Shown here: positions 46,732 to 56,305 of the stretch, piece after piece
Layout of the letters: the number at the start of each line of letters is the position of its first letter
Position numbering within the stretch: position 1 is the stretch's first letter
DNA from: Brasilonema angustatum HA4187-MV1
GTDB taxonomy: Bacteria > Cyanobacteriota > Cyanobacteriia > Cyanobacteriales > Nostocaceae
Assembly (NCBI GenBank): GCA_019359695.1
Contig: JAHHGV010000015.1
Span: forward strand, 62,001 to 126,000
Length of the DNA: 64,000 bases
Reading direction: 5' to 3'
Translations under genes and position numbers: made by a program
Notes under the pieces: generated by a model
Seen by the model: only the letters and a program-made list of their open reading frames with translations
The model's database searches: none
Told to the model about the DNA's origin: nothing

Positions 46732-47559
46732 ATGACTCATCAAATGTATCCTAAAATATCCATCATTACCCCCTCTTACAATCAAGGTAATTATATAGAC
46801 TTCGCTATCCAAAGCGTAATAGAACAAAAATATCCCAACTTTGAACATATCATTCTAGATAATTGTTCAACAGATAAAACTATTGAATATCTCAAAAAAT
46901 ACGACCATCTAATTTGGAAATCTGAGCGTGATAGGGGTCAAAGTGACGCTCTTAACAAAGGCTTTAGTATGGCGACAGGGGACATAGTAGGTTGGCTCAA
47001 TGCAGACGACAAATATCTTCCTGGATGCTTTCAAAAGATAGCAAACTGCTTCGCAGAAGCTCCTGAAAGTGATATTGCTTATGGAGACTATCGTTGGATA
47101 AATGAAAAGGGAGATGTTTTTCAATCCCGAAGAGAAATCGATTTTGACCATTTCATACTGAAATATCTTCATGTTTTATATATACCCAGTACTTCTACAT
47201 TCTTTAAACGAAGGATATTTGATGAAGGAAACTTTTTAGATGATTCTTTTCAGTATGCTATGGATTACGAATTCTTTCTGAGATTAGCTCTGAAAAGATA
47301 CAAATTTATTCACGTTCATTCTTATCTAGCAGATTTTAGATGGCATACAGAAAATAAATCTGTAGTTTCATTGAAGAAACAAATTAATGAACAAGAAATT
47401 GCTTTACTACGTCATGATGAATTATTGCAAAAAATACCATCATCTGCGCGACCGTCTTTACGACAAATGTTGAAATTAATGGCACGTGGCAAGCGTTACC
47501 TTCTCAAAGGAATGAAAGGTTATTACTTTAATCAATGGCAACACCAAGCTGTTGATTAA
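46732..47559 (+). CDS. GT2 family glycosyltransferase
   Basis: A 275-residue GT-A glycosyltransferase of the WcaA-like kind. It opens with KISIITPSYNQGNYIDFAIQ, then HIILDNCSTDKTIEYL, SERDRGQSDALNKGF and the DxD-type VGWLNADDKYLPG (about 88-95). The C-terminus is basic and amphipathic (MLKLMARGKRYLLKGMKGYY), which may dock to the membrane. It is 20 bp upstream of the next glycosyltransferase. Confidence 0.83.
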   Translation: MTHQMYPKISIITPSYNQGNYIDFAIQSVIEQKYPNFEHIILDNCSTDKTIEYLKKYDHLIWKSERDRGQSDALNKGFSMATGDIVGWLNADDKYLPGCFQKIANCFAEAPESDIAYGDYRWINEKGDVFQSRREIDFDHFILKYLHVLYIPSTSTFFKRRIFDEGNFLDDSFQYAMDYEFFLRLALKRYKFIHVHSYLADFRWHTENKSVVSLKKQINEQEIALLRHDELLQKIPSSARPSLRQMLKLMARGKRYLLKGMKGYYFNQWQHQAVD

Positions 47560-47579
47560 AATACAGGAGTCAGACAATT

Positions 47580-48752
47580 GTGCGCATCTTAATTTTACAT
47601 AATCGCTATCAAATTGGTGGTGGCGAAGATGTCACCATGCAAACAGAAAAAGCCCTTCTAGAGGCAAATGGTCACACTATAGCTTTACTGGAAGTCAATA
47701 ATGACAATATTACGAGTTCTTTAGAAAAACTTAAGGCAGCTGTCAGTGCCATTTATTCCCTCTCATCAAAACAGTTAGTACTTGCAGAAATTGCCAGGTT
47801 TCAACCTGACGTTGTGCATATACATAACTTTTTCCCACTGCTTTCGCCTTCCGTTCACTATGCCTGTCAGGAGGTAGGTATACCAGTCGTACAAACGCTG
47901 CATAACTATCGTTTATTTTGTCTCAATTCCTATTTCTTTCGAGAGGGCAAGGTGTGTGAAGACTGTCTTGGAAAATCTTTTCCTTGGCCTGGTATTTTTC
48001 ACGGTTGTTATCGGGATAGTAAAACAGGGGCAAGTGTCGTTGCAACGATGCAATTTGTACATCGATTTCTAGAAACCTGGGAAAACAATGTAGACCAATA
48101 CATCACCATTACAGAGTTTGCTCGCAAAAAATTTATTCAAGCAAACTTGCCTCCATCAAAGCTTACTGTCAAACCAAATTTTATCTATCCTGACCCTGGT
48201 GAAGGTAATGGAAAAGGTAAATATGCGCTGTTTGTGGGTCGCCTGTCGCCTGAAAAAGGAATAAAAACACTTATAAAAGCTTGGGAAAAACTTGGCAGAC
48301 AAATTCCTTTGAAGATTGTGGGAGATGGTCCGTTAGCCGATCAAGTAAAACAAGCAGCTAATAAATTTTCCCAAGTGGAATACCTTGGACGTAGATCGGT
48401 ACAAGAAGTGCATTCTTTGATGGGTGAAGCCATGTTTTTAGTCTTTCCGTCAGAATGGTATGAAACCTTTGGTCTTGTAGCTATTGAGGCTTTTGCTAAA
48501 GGTACTCCTGTGCTCGCGGCAAATATCGGTGCAATAGCAGAGATTGTAGATCCTGGTAGAACTGGGTTTTACTTCCGTCCTGGTGATGCGGATGATTTAA
48601 TAGCCAAGGTGGAGTGGATTTTAGCGAATCCAGGAAAGCTCACTCATATGCGGCGAGAAGCTAGATCTGAGTTTGAAGCAAAGTACACGGCACAAAAAAA
48701 TTACCAGATGTTGATGGATATTTATAACCGAGTTGTCAACTGTAAGAGGTGA
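47580..48752 (+). CDS. GT4 family glycosyltransferase
   Basis: A 390-residue GT-B enzyme starting at GTG, preceded by CAGGAGT. N-terminus: RILILHNRYQIGGGEDVTMQ. The conserved Cys-rich segment FCLNSYFFREGKVCEDCLGK and CYRDS define a well-known capsule-locus subgroup. C-terminal donor site: FVGRLSPEKGIKTLIKAWE and FPSEWYETFGLVAIEAFAKG, with the EX7E pair. A clear rho-independent terminator lies 68 bp downstream, so this may end one transcription unit within the locus. Confidence 0.84.
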   Translation: MRILILHNRYQIGGGEDVTMQTEKALLEANGHTIALLEVNNDNITSSLEKLKAAVSAIYSLSSKQLVLAEIARFQPDVVHIHNFFPLLSPSVHYACQEVGIPVVQTLHNYRLFCLNSYFFREGKVCEDCLGKSFPWPGIFHGCYRDSKTGASVVATMQFVHRFLETWENNVDQYITITEFARKKFIQANLPPSKLTVKPNFIYPDPGEGNGKGKYALFVGRLSPEKGIKTLIKAWEKLGRQIPLKIVGDGPLADQVKQAANKFSQVEYLGRRSVQEVHSLMGEAMFLVFPSEWYETFGLVAIEAFAKGTPVLAANIGAIAEIVDPGRTGFYFRPGDADDLIAKVEWILANPGKLTHMRREARSEFEAKYTAQKNYQMLMDIYNRVVNCKR

Positions 48753-48819
48753 GTTAATGATGACCTAGCAAACGTGATCAAACTTATCTTGAAATTAAAT
48801 ATGCGTGTTGCAATTATAG

Positions 48820-48862
48820 CGGGTTCAGGCAGATTCATCTGTTCTGAACCCGTAACTTTTTT
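48820..48862 (+). terminator. Rho-independent terminator inside the exopolysaccharide locus
   Basis: CGGGTTCAG (48820-48828) and CTGAACCCG (48844-48852) form a 9-bp stem with a 15-nt loop, followed by TAACTTTTTT. It is 68 bp after the GT4 stop and 53 bp before the WecG-like gene, dividing the locus into at least two transcripts. Confidence 0.75.
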
Positions 48863-48914
48863 AGCAACTCCAGTATGCGTAATGTACGTCCTGACACGGA
48901 GATACTAATACTAC

Positions 48915-49724
48915 ATGAAACTCACAAATCGTCAACGGAATCTTCTTAAGCACCGCTATATAGTGGGCATGCGAGTAGACATTACCAGTTACCAAGACGC
49001 TACACAGAGGATTTTGGACTGGGCCCAAGCGAGAAAAAGTTGCTACATCTGTGTCGCTAACGTGCACATGACTATGGAAGTTTACGACAATCCTGCATTT
49101 GCTAGTGTAGTTAATACTGCTGCCCTAGTAACACCCGATGGTATGCCCTTAGTTTGGGCTTTGACTGCGCTTGGTGTCAAAAATGCCTCCCGAGTTTACG
49201 GTCCTACCCTGACGCTGTACGTATGCGAAGCTGCAGCAAAAGCTGGTATACCAATTGGGCTTTATGGTGGAACATCAGAAAGCTTAAGTGCATTTGTAAA
49301 ATTTTTGCATCAGCGTTTTCCAGACCTTCAGATTGCCTGTAAAATTTCCCCACCTTTTCGCCCGTTAACACCCCAAGAAGATGATGCTTACACCCAGCAA
49401 ATTGTAGAGTCAGGCGCACGAATTTTATTTGTGGGCATCGGTTGTCCTAGACAAGAATTGTGGATGGCAGCCCACAAAAACCGGATTCCTGCCGTTACAC
49501 TCGGTGTCGGTGCCGCCTTCGATTTTCATTCAGGCCGTGTTAAGCAAGCCCCTAGCTGGATGCAGAAAAGGGGTATGGAGTGGCTCTTTAGGCTGATCAT
49601 GGAACCAAAACGTTTATGGAAACGTTACTTTAAGCACAATCCACGGTTTTTGCTGTTTTTTGTGATCCAATGGCTAGCAAGCAAGTTCGGCTGGAGACTG
49701 TTTGAAACAAATTCCCTAGATTAA
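48915..49724 (+). CDS. WecG/TagA/CpsF family glycosyltransferase
   Basis: A 269-residue GT26 enzyme. Blocks typical of the family: VANVHMTMEVYDNPAFASVV, LVTPDGMPLVWAL (catalytic Asp region), LYGGTSESLSAFVKFL and GIGCPRQELWMAAHK, ending with FRLIMEPKRLWKRYFKHN. GT26 enzymes transfer an N-acetylmannosamine, ManNAcA or glucose-type residue to a lipid-linked GlcNAc, usually the second sugar of a polymer unit. It follows the internal terminator, so it has its own promoter or starts the last transcript of the locus. Confidence 0.9.
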   Translation: MKLTNRQRNLLKHRYIVGMRVDITSYQDATQRILDWAQARKSCYICVANVHMTMEVYDNPAFASVVNTAALVTPDGMPLVWALTALGVKNASRVYGPTLTLYVCEAAAKAGIPIGLYGGTSESLSAFVKFLHQRFPDLQIACKISPPFRPLTPQEDDAYTQQIVESGARILFVGIGCPRQELWMAAHKNRIPAVTLGVGAAFDFHSGRVKQAPSWMQKRGMEWLFRLIMEPKRLWKRYFKHNPRFLLFFVIQWLASKFGWRLFETNSLD

Positions 49725-49802
49725 CTTTTCATGATAGTCATTATGCAGCCTCATTGCAAAACGACGAGATGATAGCACACTTATTAGAAACACACAAAAG
49801 CA

Positions 49803-50948
49803 ATGAAACTAGCTTATGTAACCAGGCATGATGCTACCAACATTAAAGCGTGGTCGGGTACTGTTTACCACATGCTGCAGACGCTGCGCCAACAAGACAC
49901 TAAGGTTGATTACATCTCTTCTTTAAAACAGAAAAATGTTTTATTATTTAAAGGAAAGCAACTTGCATACCGTGCCTTCCCTAAAAAGAGATACTTACGA
50001 GATAGAGAACCGTTCATTTTGAAGCATTATGCAAAGCAGGTTGCTAGCAAGTTATCTCACCTGAATTGTGACATTGTATTCAGCGAAGGAACTATTCCCA
50101 TCTCCTATCTTGATTGCAATCAACCAATTGCCTTTTGGACCGATGCCACTTTCGCAGGCATGGTTGATTTTTATCCGCAATTCAGTAATTTGTGCCAAGA
50201 AACTATTCAAAGTGGTCATGCAGCAGAAAGATCTGCTCTCGAACGATGTCAATTAGCAATCTATTCATCAGAATGGGCTGCTAAAACAGCGATTGATAAC
50301 TATCAAATTGATCCAGCAAAGGTAAAAATTGTCCCCTTCGGTGCTAACATAGAATCCGAGCAAACTCTTGATGATATTAAAGCACTTATAGATTCAAGAC
50401 CCTCAAATCAATGTAATCTTGTCTTCTTAGGTGTTGATTGGTATAGAAAGGGTGGTAATGTTGCTCTTGAAGTGGCCAAAGAATTAAATCAGTCAGGTTT
50501 AAGTACAGAGTTGTCAGTTGTAGGCTGTCTACCTATTGTTGATCAACAGCTACCCAGTTATGTAAAGGTATTTGATTTTATTAGCAAATCTACTGTGGAG
50601 GGTAGAAAGCAGCTTGATTCACTCTTATCTACTGCACATTTCCTCATTGTGCCTTCTAAAGCAGAGTGCTTTGGAGTAGTGTTTTGTGAAGCAAACTCCT
50701 TTGGTGTTCCTTGTCTTGCAACGAATGTTGGTGGAATTGGAACAATTATCAAAGATAATGTGAACGGTAAAACCTTTTCCAAAGAAGCCAGCATTAAAGA
50801 ATATTGTGACTACATTTCTGATTTATTTATTGAGTACTCAAGGTACAAACAACTAGCATTATCCTCATTTCATGAATATCAGTCTCGTCTTAACTGGTCA
50901 GTGGCTGGTAAAACTGTGAAAACGTTGTTAGCAGAGTTAATGTACTAA
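49803..50948 (+). CDS. GT4 family glycosyltransferase
   Basis: A 381-residue GT-B protein. The N-terminus has AYVTRHDATNIKAWSGTVYH, including the S-G acceptor loop. The C-terminal Rossmann part has VFLGVDWYRKGGNVALEVAK (donor phosphate contact), then FDFISKSTVEGRKQL, and IVPSKAECFGVVFCEANSFG with the EX7E pair. It is 13 bp upstream of the GH10 gene, so the two are probably co-translated as part of one operon. Donor unknown. Confidence 0.82.
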   Translation: MKLAYVTRHDATNIKAWSGTVYHMLQTLRQQDTKVDYISSLKQKNVLLFKGKQLAYRAFPKKRYLRDREPFILKHYAKQVASKLSHLNCDIVFSEGTIPISYLDCNQPIAFWTDATFAGMVDFYPQFSNLCQETIQSGHAAERSALERCQLAIYSSEWAAKTAIDNYQIDPAKVKIVPFGANIESEQTLDDIKALIDSRPSNQCNLVFLGVDWYRKGGNVALEVAKELNQSGLSTELSVVGCLPIVDQQLPSYVKVFDFISKSTVEGRKQLDSLLSTAHFLIVPSKAECFGVVFCEANSFGVPCLATNVGGIGTIIKDNVNGKTFSKEASIKEYCDYISDLFIEYSRYKQLALSSFHEYQSRLNWSVAGKTVKTLLAELMY

Positions 50949-50960
50949 CAATTAATCAAA

Positions 50961-52127
50961 ATGCGATTTTTGATCAAACGGCGTGAACTTCTACTAGGAT
51001 TAGGAACTTTAGCAAGCACGGTTCCTTTTGCTTGTGCCAATAGATTCAAGAACTACAATCAAGTTAAAGCTCTATATAACCCAAAGAGACGTTTTTCTGT
51101 GGTCGGTAATACCTCTTTACGCAAACGGGCTGCTCTTAAAGGATTAATCTATGGAGCATTTCCGTCTTTCGGTTACGAAAATTTATCCAAGAATAAGCAA
51201 TTACAGTCTGCTTTCATTCGGGAGTGTGGTCTTCTAGTAGGGGGGTTTTATTGGGGTGTAACTCGCCCTAGTATCAATAATTTCAACTTTCATGATACTG
51301 ATTCTTTTGCCCAATTTGCGTCTGAACATGGGATGCTTTTCCGGGGACATCCTTTAGTTTGGCATCAAGTCATTCCTGATTGGTTAACTAGTAAATTTCA
51401 AGACCACAAAACGACTTCTAAAGAAATTGAGAACATTCTAACAAACCATGTTTCAACAATTGTTAAACGGTATGCTGGACGAATTCACTCATGGGATGTG
51501 GTAAACGAGGCAATTGAGCCGAAACACGGACGACCTGATGGTTTACAAAACACACCTTGGCTAAAGTTTTTGGGTCCAGATTATATCGACATTGCCTTTC
51601 GCACTGCTAGAGATGCTGATCCCAAGGCGCTGTTGGTATATAACGATGCTTTATTGGATCATGATATACCCGAGCATGAAGCAAGAAGAATTGCTACACT
51701 GAAATTACTAGAAACTTTGAAGTCTAAAGGTACACCTGTTCAAGCCTTAGGCATACAAGCTCACTTGTTCGCAGATAAACCATTCAATCCAAAAAAGCTG
51801 AGAGCTTTTCTACGTGATGTTGCCAGTCTTGGTCTAAAAATTCTGATTACTGAGCTAGATGTAGCAGACAATGACTTGCCTAAAGATATAGATGTCCGCG
51901 ATCGCATTGTTGCAAGTGTCTACGAAGACTATCTTTCTGTTGTTCTAAATGAACCTGCTGTCATTGCAGTCATAACTTGGGGATTTACTGATAGCGACAC
52001 ATGGCTTTCGAGGTTTCCCCGCTCAGATAGAGCGCCATTACGACCTTTACCTTTCGATTTCAATATGAAACCTAAATTGGCATGGAATGCTATGGCAAGA
52101 GCCTTTGACAAAGCTCCAAAGCGTTAA
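50961..52127 (+). CDS. GH10 family endo-1,4-beta-xylanase-like glycanase
   Basis: A 388-residue glycoside hydrolase family 10 protein. The barrel carries RGHPLVWHQVIPDWL, the acid/base glutamate in WDVVNEAIE (Glu183) and the nucleophile in ITELDVAD (Glu298); both catalytic residues are intact. The N-terminus has a twin-arginine-type start (KRRELLLGLGTLASTVPFAC), so it is probably exported by Tat and perhaps lipid-anchored at the Cys. In an exopolysaccharide locus it is more likely to trim or release the locus's own polymer than to digest plant xylan. Linkage specificity is not known. Confidence 0.85.
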   Translation: MRFLIKRRELLLGLGTLASTVPFACANRFKNYNQVKALYNPKRRFSVVGNTSLRKRAALKGLIYGAFPSFGYENLSKNKQLQSAFIRECGLLVGGFYWGVTRPSINNFNFHDTDSFAQFASEHGMLFRGHPLVWHQVIPDWLTSKFQDHKTTSKEIENILTNHVSTIVKRYAGRIHSWDVVNEAIEPKHGRPDGLQNTPWLKFLGPDYIDIAFRTARDADPKALLVYNDALLDHDIPEHEARRIATLKLLETLKSKGTPVQALGIQAHLFADKPFNPKKLRAFLRDVASLGLKILITELDVADNDLPKDIDVRDRIVASVYEDYLSVVLNEPAVIAVITWGFTDSDTWLSRFPRSDRAPLRPLPFDFNMKPKLAWNAMARAFDKAPKR

Positions 52128-52261
52128 TTTCAATTCCCGATCAAATTAATTAAGAATAACTCTTGCCTTTAACGGTAAGACCCTATGGTTGCATACACCA
52201 AATGTATTCGACTCGAATAAAAATCGCCATAACGGCACAAATATAAGGAGGGATACGAATT

Positions 52262-53689
52262 GTGGCTTCCAGAAGTGAATCAAAAGTAAATTTCAAACCC
52301 GATATACGTTCACCCAAAGGTACAAAGATACAGAGAGGATTAGCTATCCGATTTTGGCGGGTCTTAATACTTATCTTTTTGGATGTTATTTCCCTAATCC
52401 TTGCATGGAAGTTGTCAGTATCTTTTGGGATTCAACTAAAATCTCTTTGGACACAACAAATATCTCAACTACCGCTAGTTTTAACAATTGAGATAGGAAT
52501 TATTGCAGGTAAAGGACTCTATAAAGCAGGCATAAATCGTCGTAACTATTATAAGCTGATTAAAGCAGTATCTTTGTCACAAATATTCCTCTTGGTGATT
52601 GATATTTTCTACGAATCAGAGAGTTATTTTTCTCGTTCCTTTTTTCTACTATTGTGGTTTTTCTCTGTAGCCTTTATCTGTCTCGGGCGTTGTATCTTTG
52701 ATGTTACCACTACACTTCTTCGCAACAAAGGAGCAATTTGTTATCCCGTTTTTCTGATTTCAGAGACAGAAGAGCAAGAGAGTCATCTTAAGTTAATACA
52801 ACATGAAAAATGCTATATTGTACAGGGAACTTCTAACTCTAAGTGTCTCGACAGGCCTAACAGAGAACAAACCTTGAAATATCTTCGCAATCAAGGAATA
52901 GTAGAGGTTTTTGTTTCTTGGAATGCAATTAAAAATCGTCTGTTTATTTGCTGGCATTTTTACACAGCTGGTATTACCCTGAGAATACTCCCTACACAAG
53001 CCACAGCTTTCCATCCTAAATCCGTATTATGGGTCATAGGTGGAGTCCCTTGTATGAGTATTCCAGCACCCATTATTGCAGGCACTGATTTTTGGGTAAA
53101 GCGGTCTTTTGACCTTTGTTGTTCCATTATTTTGTTACTAATACTCTCACCTGTTTTTGCGTTAATTGCTCTGGTGATTAAGCTCGATTCTCCAGGACCA
53201 ATCTTGTTCAGGCAGGATCGAATTGGTCTACATTGTAAGAAGTTTCAAATTTGTAAGTTCCGCACAATGATAACCGATGCGGAAAAGATGCAAAAAGCCT
53301 TAGAAACAAACAATGAAATCAAAGATGGTGTCTTGTTTAAGATGAAGGATGACCCTCGGATCACAAAAGTTGGTAAATTTCTGCGCCGTTATAGTCTAGA
53401 TGAATTGCCCCAACTTTTTAATGTTTTACTCGGACAAATGAGTTTGGTTGGTCCGCGTCCTCTTCCTCTAAGAGATGTAGAAAAATTCAAAACAGGACAC
53501 TATATCCGTCAAGAAGTGTTGCCCGGTATTACTGGATGGTGGCAAATTTCTGGACGTTCCAATATCGATAACTTTGAAGACGCAGTCAAGTTAGATCTAT
53601 CTTACATTGAAAATTGGTCAATCTGGCTAGATGTGAAAATTTTGTTCAAAACTGTTCAAGTTGTTCTGAACAAAACAGGTGCTTATTAA
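52262..53689 (+). CDS. Exopolysaccharide polyprenyl glycosylphosphotransferase (WbaP/WcaJ-like)
   Basis: A 475-residue membrane enzyme that starts repeat-unit synthesis by moving a sugar phosphate from an NDP-sugar to undecaprenyl phosphate. N-terminal helices (about 30-145) precede a Rossmann-like region; helix [20 protein letters not shown] (about 280-300) leads into the catalytic domain with [17 protein letters not shown] and [20 protein letters not shown]. The ATG-less start is GTG with an excellent AAGGAGGG ribosome site. It is the last gene of the locus and is followed by hairpins. Confidence 0.9.
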   Translation: MASRSESKVNFKPDIRSPKGTKIQRGLAIRFWRVLILIFLDVISLILAWKLSVSFGIQLKSLWTQQISQLPLVLTIEIGIIAGKGLYKAGINRRNYYKLIKAVSLSQIFLLVIDIFYESESYFSRSFFLLLWFFSVAFICLGRCIFDVTTTLLRNKGAICYPVFLISETEEQESHLKLIQHEKCYIVQGTSNSKCLDRPNREQTLKYLRNQGIVEVFVSWNAIKNRLFICWHFYTAGITLRILPTQATAFHPKSVLWVIGGVPCMSIPAPIIAGTDFWVKRSFDLCCSIILLLILSPVFALIALVIKLDSPGPILFRQDRIGLHCKKFQICKFRTMITDAEKMQKALETNNEIKDGVLFKMKDDPRITKVGKFLRRYSLDELPQLFNVLLGQMSLVGPRPLPLRDVEKFKTGHYIRQEVLPGITGWWQISGRSNIDNFEDAVKLDLSYIENWSIWLDVKILFKTVQVVLNKTGAY

Positions 53690-53755
53690 ATTGGCAAATA
53701 AAATGCAGAAGTTTTATCCACCTGCTTCTTAACTTTTTTTATCATTTTTGAAGGT

Positions 53756-53811
53756 TGAGCCTGTCAAAGTAGAGATTTTCTATTCTAGATTTCTGCTCTT
53801 TCTCAGGCTCA
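53756..53811. terminator. Hairpin after the glycosylphosphotransferase gene
   Basis: TGAGCCTG (53756-53763) and CAGGCTCA (53804-53811) form an 8-bp stem around a 40-nt loop, 66 bp after the last stop codon of the exopolysaccharide locus. Confidence 0.4.
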
Positions 53812-53836
53812 GATTACAATTTGTAAAAACTAGTTA

Positions 53837-53893
53837 AGCGACTGAAGTGATTGAATTATTGCTCTTGAACCCGAATATTTTCACTCAGTCGCT
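53837..53893. terminator. Second hairpin in the convergent 3' region
   Basis: AGCGACTGAAGTGA (53837-53850) and TCACTCAGTCGCT (53881-53893) pair with one bulged base. The stem lies between the convergent ends of the exopolysaccharide locus and the leftward exported-protein gene. Confidence 0.45.
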
Positions 53894-53954
53894 AAATTAA
53901 AGGTTTGATTTTCTCTGTGTTAGTCCTAGTTATGGGCAACTGGACAAATATGAT

Positions 53955-55307
53955 CTATCTGTAGGCGACTTGTGGACCAGCCCAGACGTCTGTTATCCTT
54001 TGACCATAAATAACTGGCTGCTCTGTAGTTGTAGCAGCTGTAGTTTTGCCATCGTAAGCAACTGTCATCAAGGGCCATTGTTCTTCACCCAATTCGCCGG
54101 CACGAAATACCACTTGGTCAGGGTGAGTTTTACTCCAACCTAACAACACAGCTATGTCGTGTTTGTATTGTTCTTGTGAAGGAGTGACATTCTCAGAGCG
54201 ATTTTGTTCCCGATCCCATATGACTGCATAATCTGTGACATCAGAAGTGTTCATCGCTCCTTCAAACTTGCGTGCTAAAAAGCGATCGCCTTTTTGTGAC
54301 CAGCTAACAGGAACCAATACCGCAATAGTTCCTTGTGAATCACTTGGTGAAGAAACCTGAACCTTTAATAGGGGATCGTTAATGGGAGCAGTTGAGCTAA
54401 CCACTCGCAAGTTCTTAGTTTGCCTATCTTCTACAAATAGAACGCTAGTCACGCGGCTATTGTACATTTGTGGTTTGACTTCCAGTTGTACCCGGCTGTA
54501 CATAGCATATCTACCATCTGCAGAAATAACAGGCATACTGCGGTAGTAACGCACTCCAGCAACACCTCTAGAACTAATAGCATCTTGAGTCGCCTGTATC
54601 CAAGTCCAAGGAATAGGATGAGGACTTCCTATAGGATCTTGCTGTGCGCCTTGAGCTTGTTCTCCTGGTTGTTCTACAACAGGCACTGCTGTTGACTTTT
54701 GTTGTCCTTTTTTGAAAGGGTCAATCTTAACTGTTTCCAATGTTTTAGCAGCAAGCACTTCCCCAGATGCAGACACATTGTTTGTTGCCAACGCTATAAC
54801 TTTAGAGGCTTTCAATCGTTGCACTAAATTGTGTTGACTAGCTGCCATCTCGTTTGATGCCGACTCAGATTCTTTTGGTGGTGACGCTAGATCAACTAGT
54901 ACCAATGAATTATTATCGGGCTTCTCAACTGATCCAGAACTATCTTTTACTGTTAAAGTATCAATCTGATTTGTTTGTTCATCTATTATTTGTGTTTGCG
55001 GTTGAGAAACCGCACCTACAGACTTTGCTATAGAGTCAGATTTTTCTGTAAAGGAGTTGATTGGCGCTGCTTTTGGTACTGAAATGAAGTTAGCTTGATC
55101 AACTGCAGCCGTTGCCTTTAACAGGGAGTGAACCGCTACAGAGTCTGGCTGTGTTGTTACAGAAGGAACTTTAGCGACTTGTATTTGTTGTGCCGAAGTC
55201 ATGTGTTCTGATGCTGCAGTCAAGGGCGCGATCAGCATCACAAAAATGAGGTACTTAACGAATGGTTGCGCACGGAACCATCCAGACAGCATAAGGTGTT
55301 TAAGCAT
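53955..55307 (-). CDS. Unrecognised exported protein with long disordered linker
   Basis: A 450-residue protein from the ATG at 55307, which has GGAAG nine bases upstream; an ATG 21 codons earlier would hide the signal peptide. Residues 1-35 contain a hydrophobic export signal (KYLIFVMLIAPLTAASE). Residues about 35-235 are Ser/Thr/Gln/Ala-rich and look disordered. The C-terminal 210 residues, from PHPIPWTWIQATQDAIS, appear folded and beta-rich (ISADGRYAMYSRVQLEVKP, TIAVLVPVSWSQKGDRFLAR, QVVFRAGELGEEQWPLMTVAYDG). The strand pattern ADGRYAMYSR...WSQKGDRF recalls beta-propeller (TolB-like) repeats, but I assign no function. Confidence 0.6.
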   Translation of the reverse strand: MLKHLMLSGWFRAQPFVKYLIFVMLIAPLTAASEHMTSAQQIQVAKVPSVTTQPDSVAVHSLLKATAAVDQANFISVPKAAPINSFTEKSDSIAKSVGAVSQPQTQIIDEQTNQIDTLTVKDSSGSVEKPDNNSLVLVDLASPPKESESASNEMAASQHNLVQRLKASKVIALATNNVSASGEVLAAKTLETVKIDPFKKGQQKSTAVPVVEQPGEQAQGAQQDPIGSPHPIPWTWIQATQDAISSRGVAGVRYYRSMPVISADGRYAMYSRVQLEVKPQMYNSRVTSVLFVEDRQTKNLRVVSSTAPINDPLLKVQVSSPSDSQGTIAVLVPVSWSQKGDRFLARKFEGAMNTSDVTDYAVIWDREQNRSENVTPSQEQYKHDIAVLLGWSKTHPDQVVFRAGELGEEQWPLMTVAYDGKTTAATTTEQPVIYGQRITDVWAGPQVAYR

Positions 55308-56305
55308 TTGTTGACTTCCTAGAGGGCGGTTGCTGTGTGAGGAGCAGACAGGGATGCAGCAATAGAGCAAGCTATCATTATATGTATAACAAGGAACTAG
55401 CAGTTTTAACGATATAGTTTACTCAAATTTCGCATACTTTTACAAAACTGAGTCATTAGTAGTACCCGTTCTGCCTACAGGATTTTTCGGAACGGTAGTA
55501 AACCAAAAAATTGGAAACCATCACTCAGGCGGATCTTAAGAGGTTTAACAAAACCAACAAATTAGGACGACTGATAAACCCGCTCCGTAAATCGCTTGTA
55601 CAACATCTTAGAGAATTCCCCAATATTTTTGGGGTAGGGATACACAAATGTTAATTGACCCATTAAAGCATAAAGGGTGATCGCAAAAATGATCGAAGAT
55701 GAAAAGAATACAACGCTTGATGAATTATCTAGGACTTACGCATTGTCAAAAAATTGATTATGTGGATTGAGTCAAATCTTCGGTTTGAACTTTTTTTAAG
55801 AGGCATGATTTCGGCTTAATGAGAATTGTCATTTCCAACATATATATGAAATATGAGGATTTTGTGAGGATTTTGTAAATTCTTTTAAAGAAAAACGTCA
55901 TTAAGGTTGTACTTTAGTTAATCCACATTATTTTCTCTTAGGACTTACGCATGAAAACGAGAAATAAGCGGGTTTGGGCAAGGGTATAGGGGTATAGGGA
56001 AGCCACGGGTGTAGGTGTTTCAAACCCTTACACCCCTAAACCCTTACCCCCTTACACCCTCCCAAACTGCTGGATCTCGTTGCGTAAGTTCTGTCTGTTT
56101 GTACAGTGCGTAAGTCCTATTATCTTAACAACTCTAGGAAAAAACAGGATATCAAGTCAGTTGGAGTACGATATAACGCAGTGGCTCCTAATGAAGGGCA
56201 GGTGACGCGCTTGTGTTTTAAGTCGGCAAAGCGTTTCCCTTCGCACATGTCCAGTAGCCTGACCGAACCCGTTTTCGAGCACTGCCTCCTAATAACTGAT
56301 TACTG
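55308..56305. other. Spacer upstream of fmt with inverted-repeat elements
   Basis: About 1 kb between divergent genes. It holds a lone AGGACTTACGCA end at 55731-55742, an 11-bp tandem repeat GAGGATTTTGT at 55855-55876, and the full element at 55940-56118. A 66-codon frame just ahead of fmt is not convincing. Confidence 0.55.
55940..56118. repeat. MITE-like element, AGGACTTACGCA family (copy 2)
   Basis: AGGACTTACGCA (55940-55951) and TGCGTAAGTCCT (56107-56118) are perfect 12-bp inverted termini of a 179-bp element. An inner imperfect end TGCGTAAGTTCT lies at 56081-56092, and the interior folds through GGGTGTAGG and CCTTACACCC words. A same-direction extra end at 55731-55742 suggests a nested or deleted neighbour copy. 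Confidence 0.85.
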
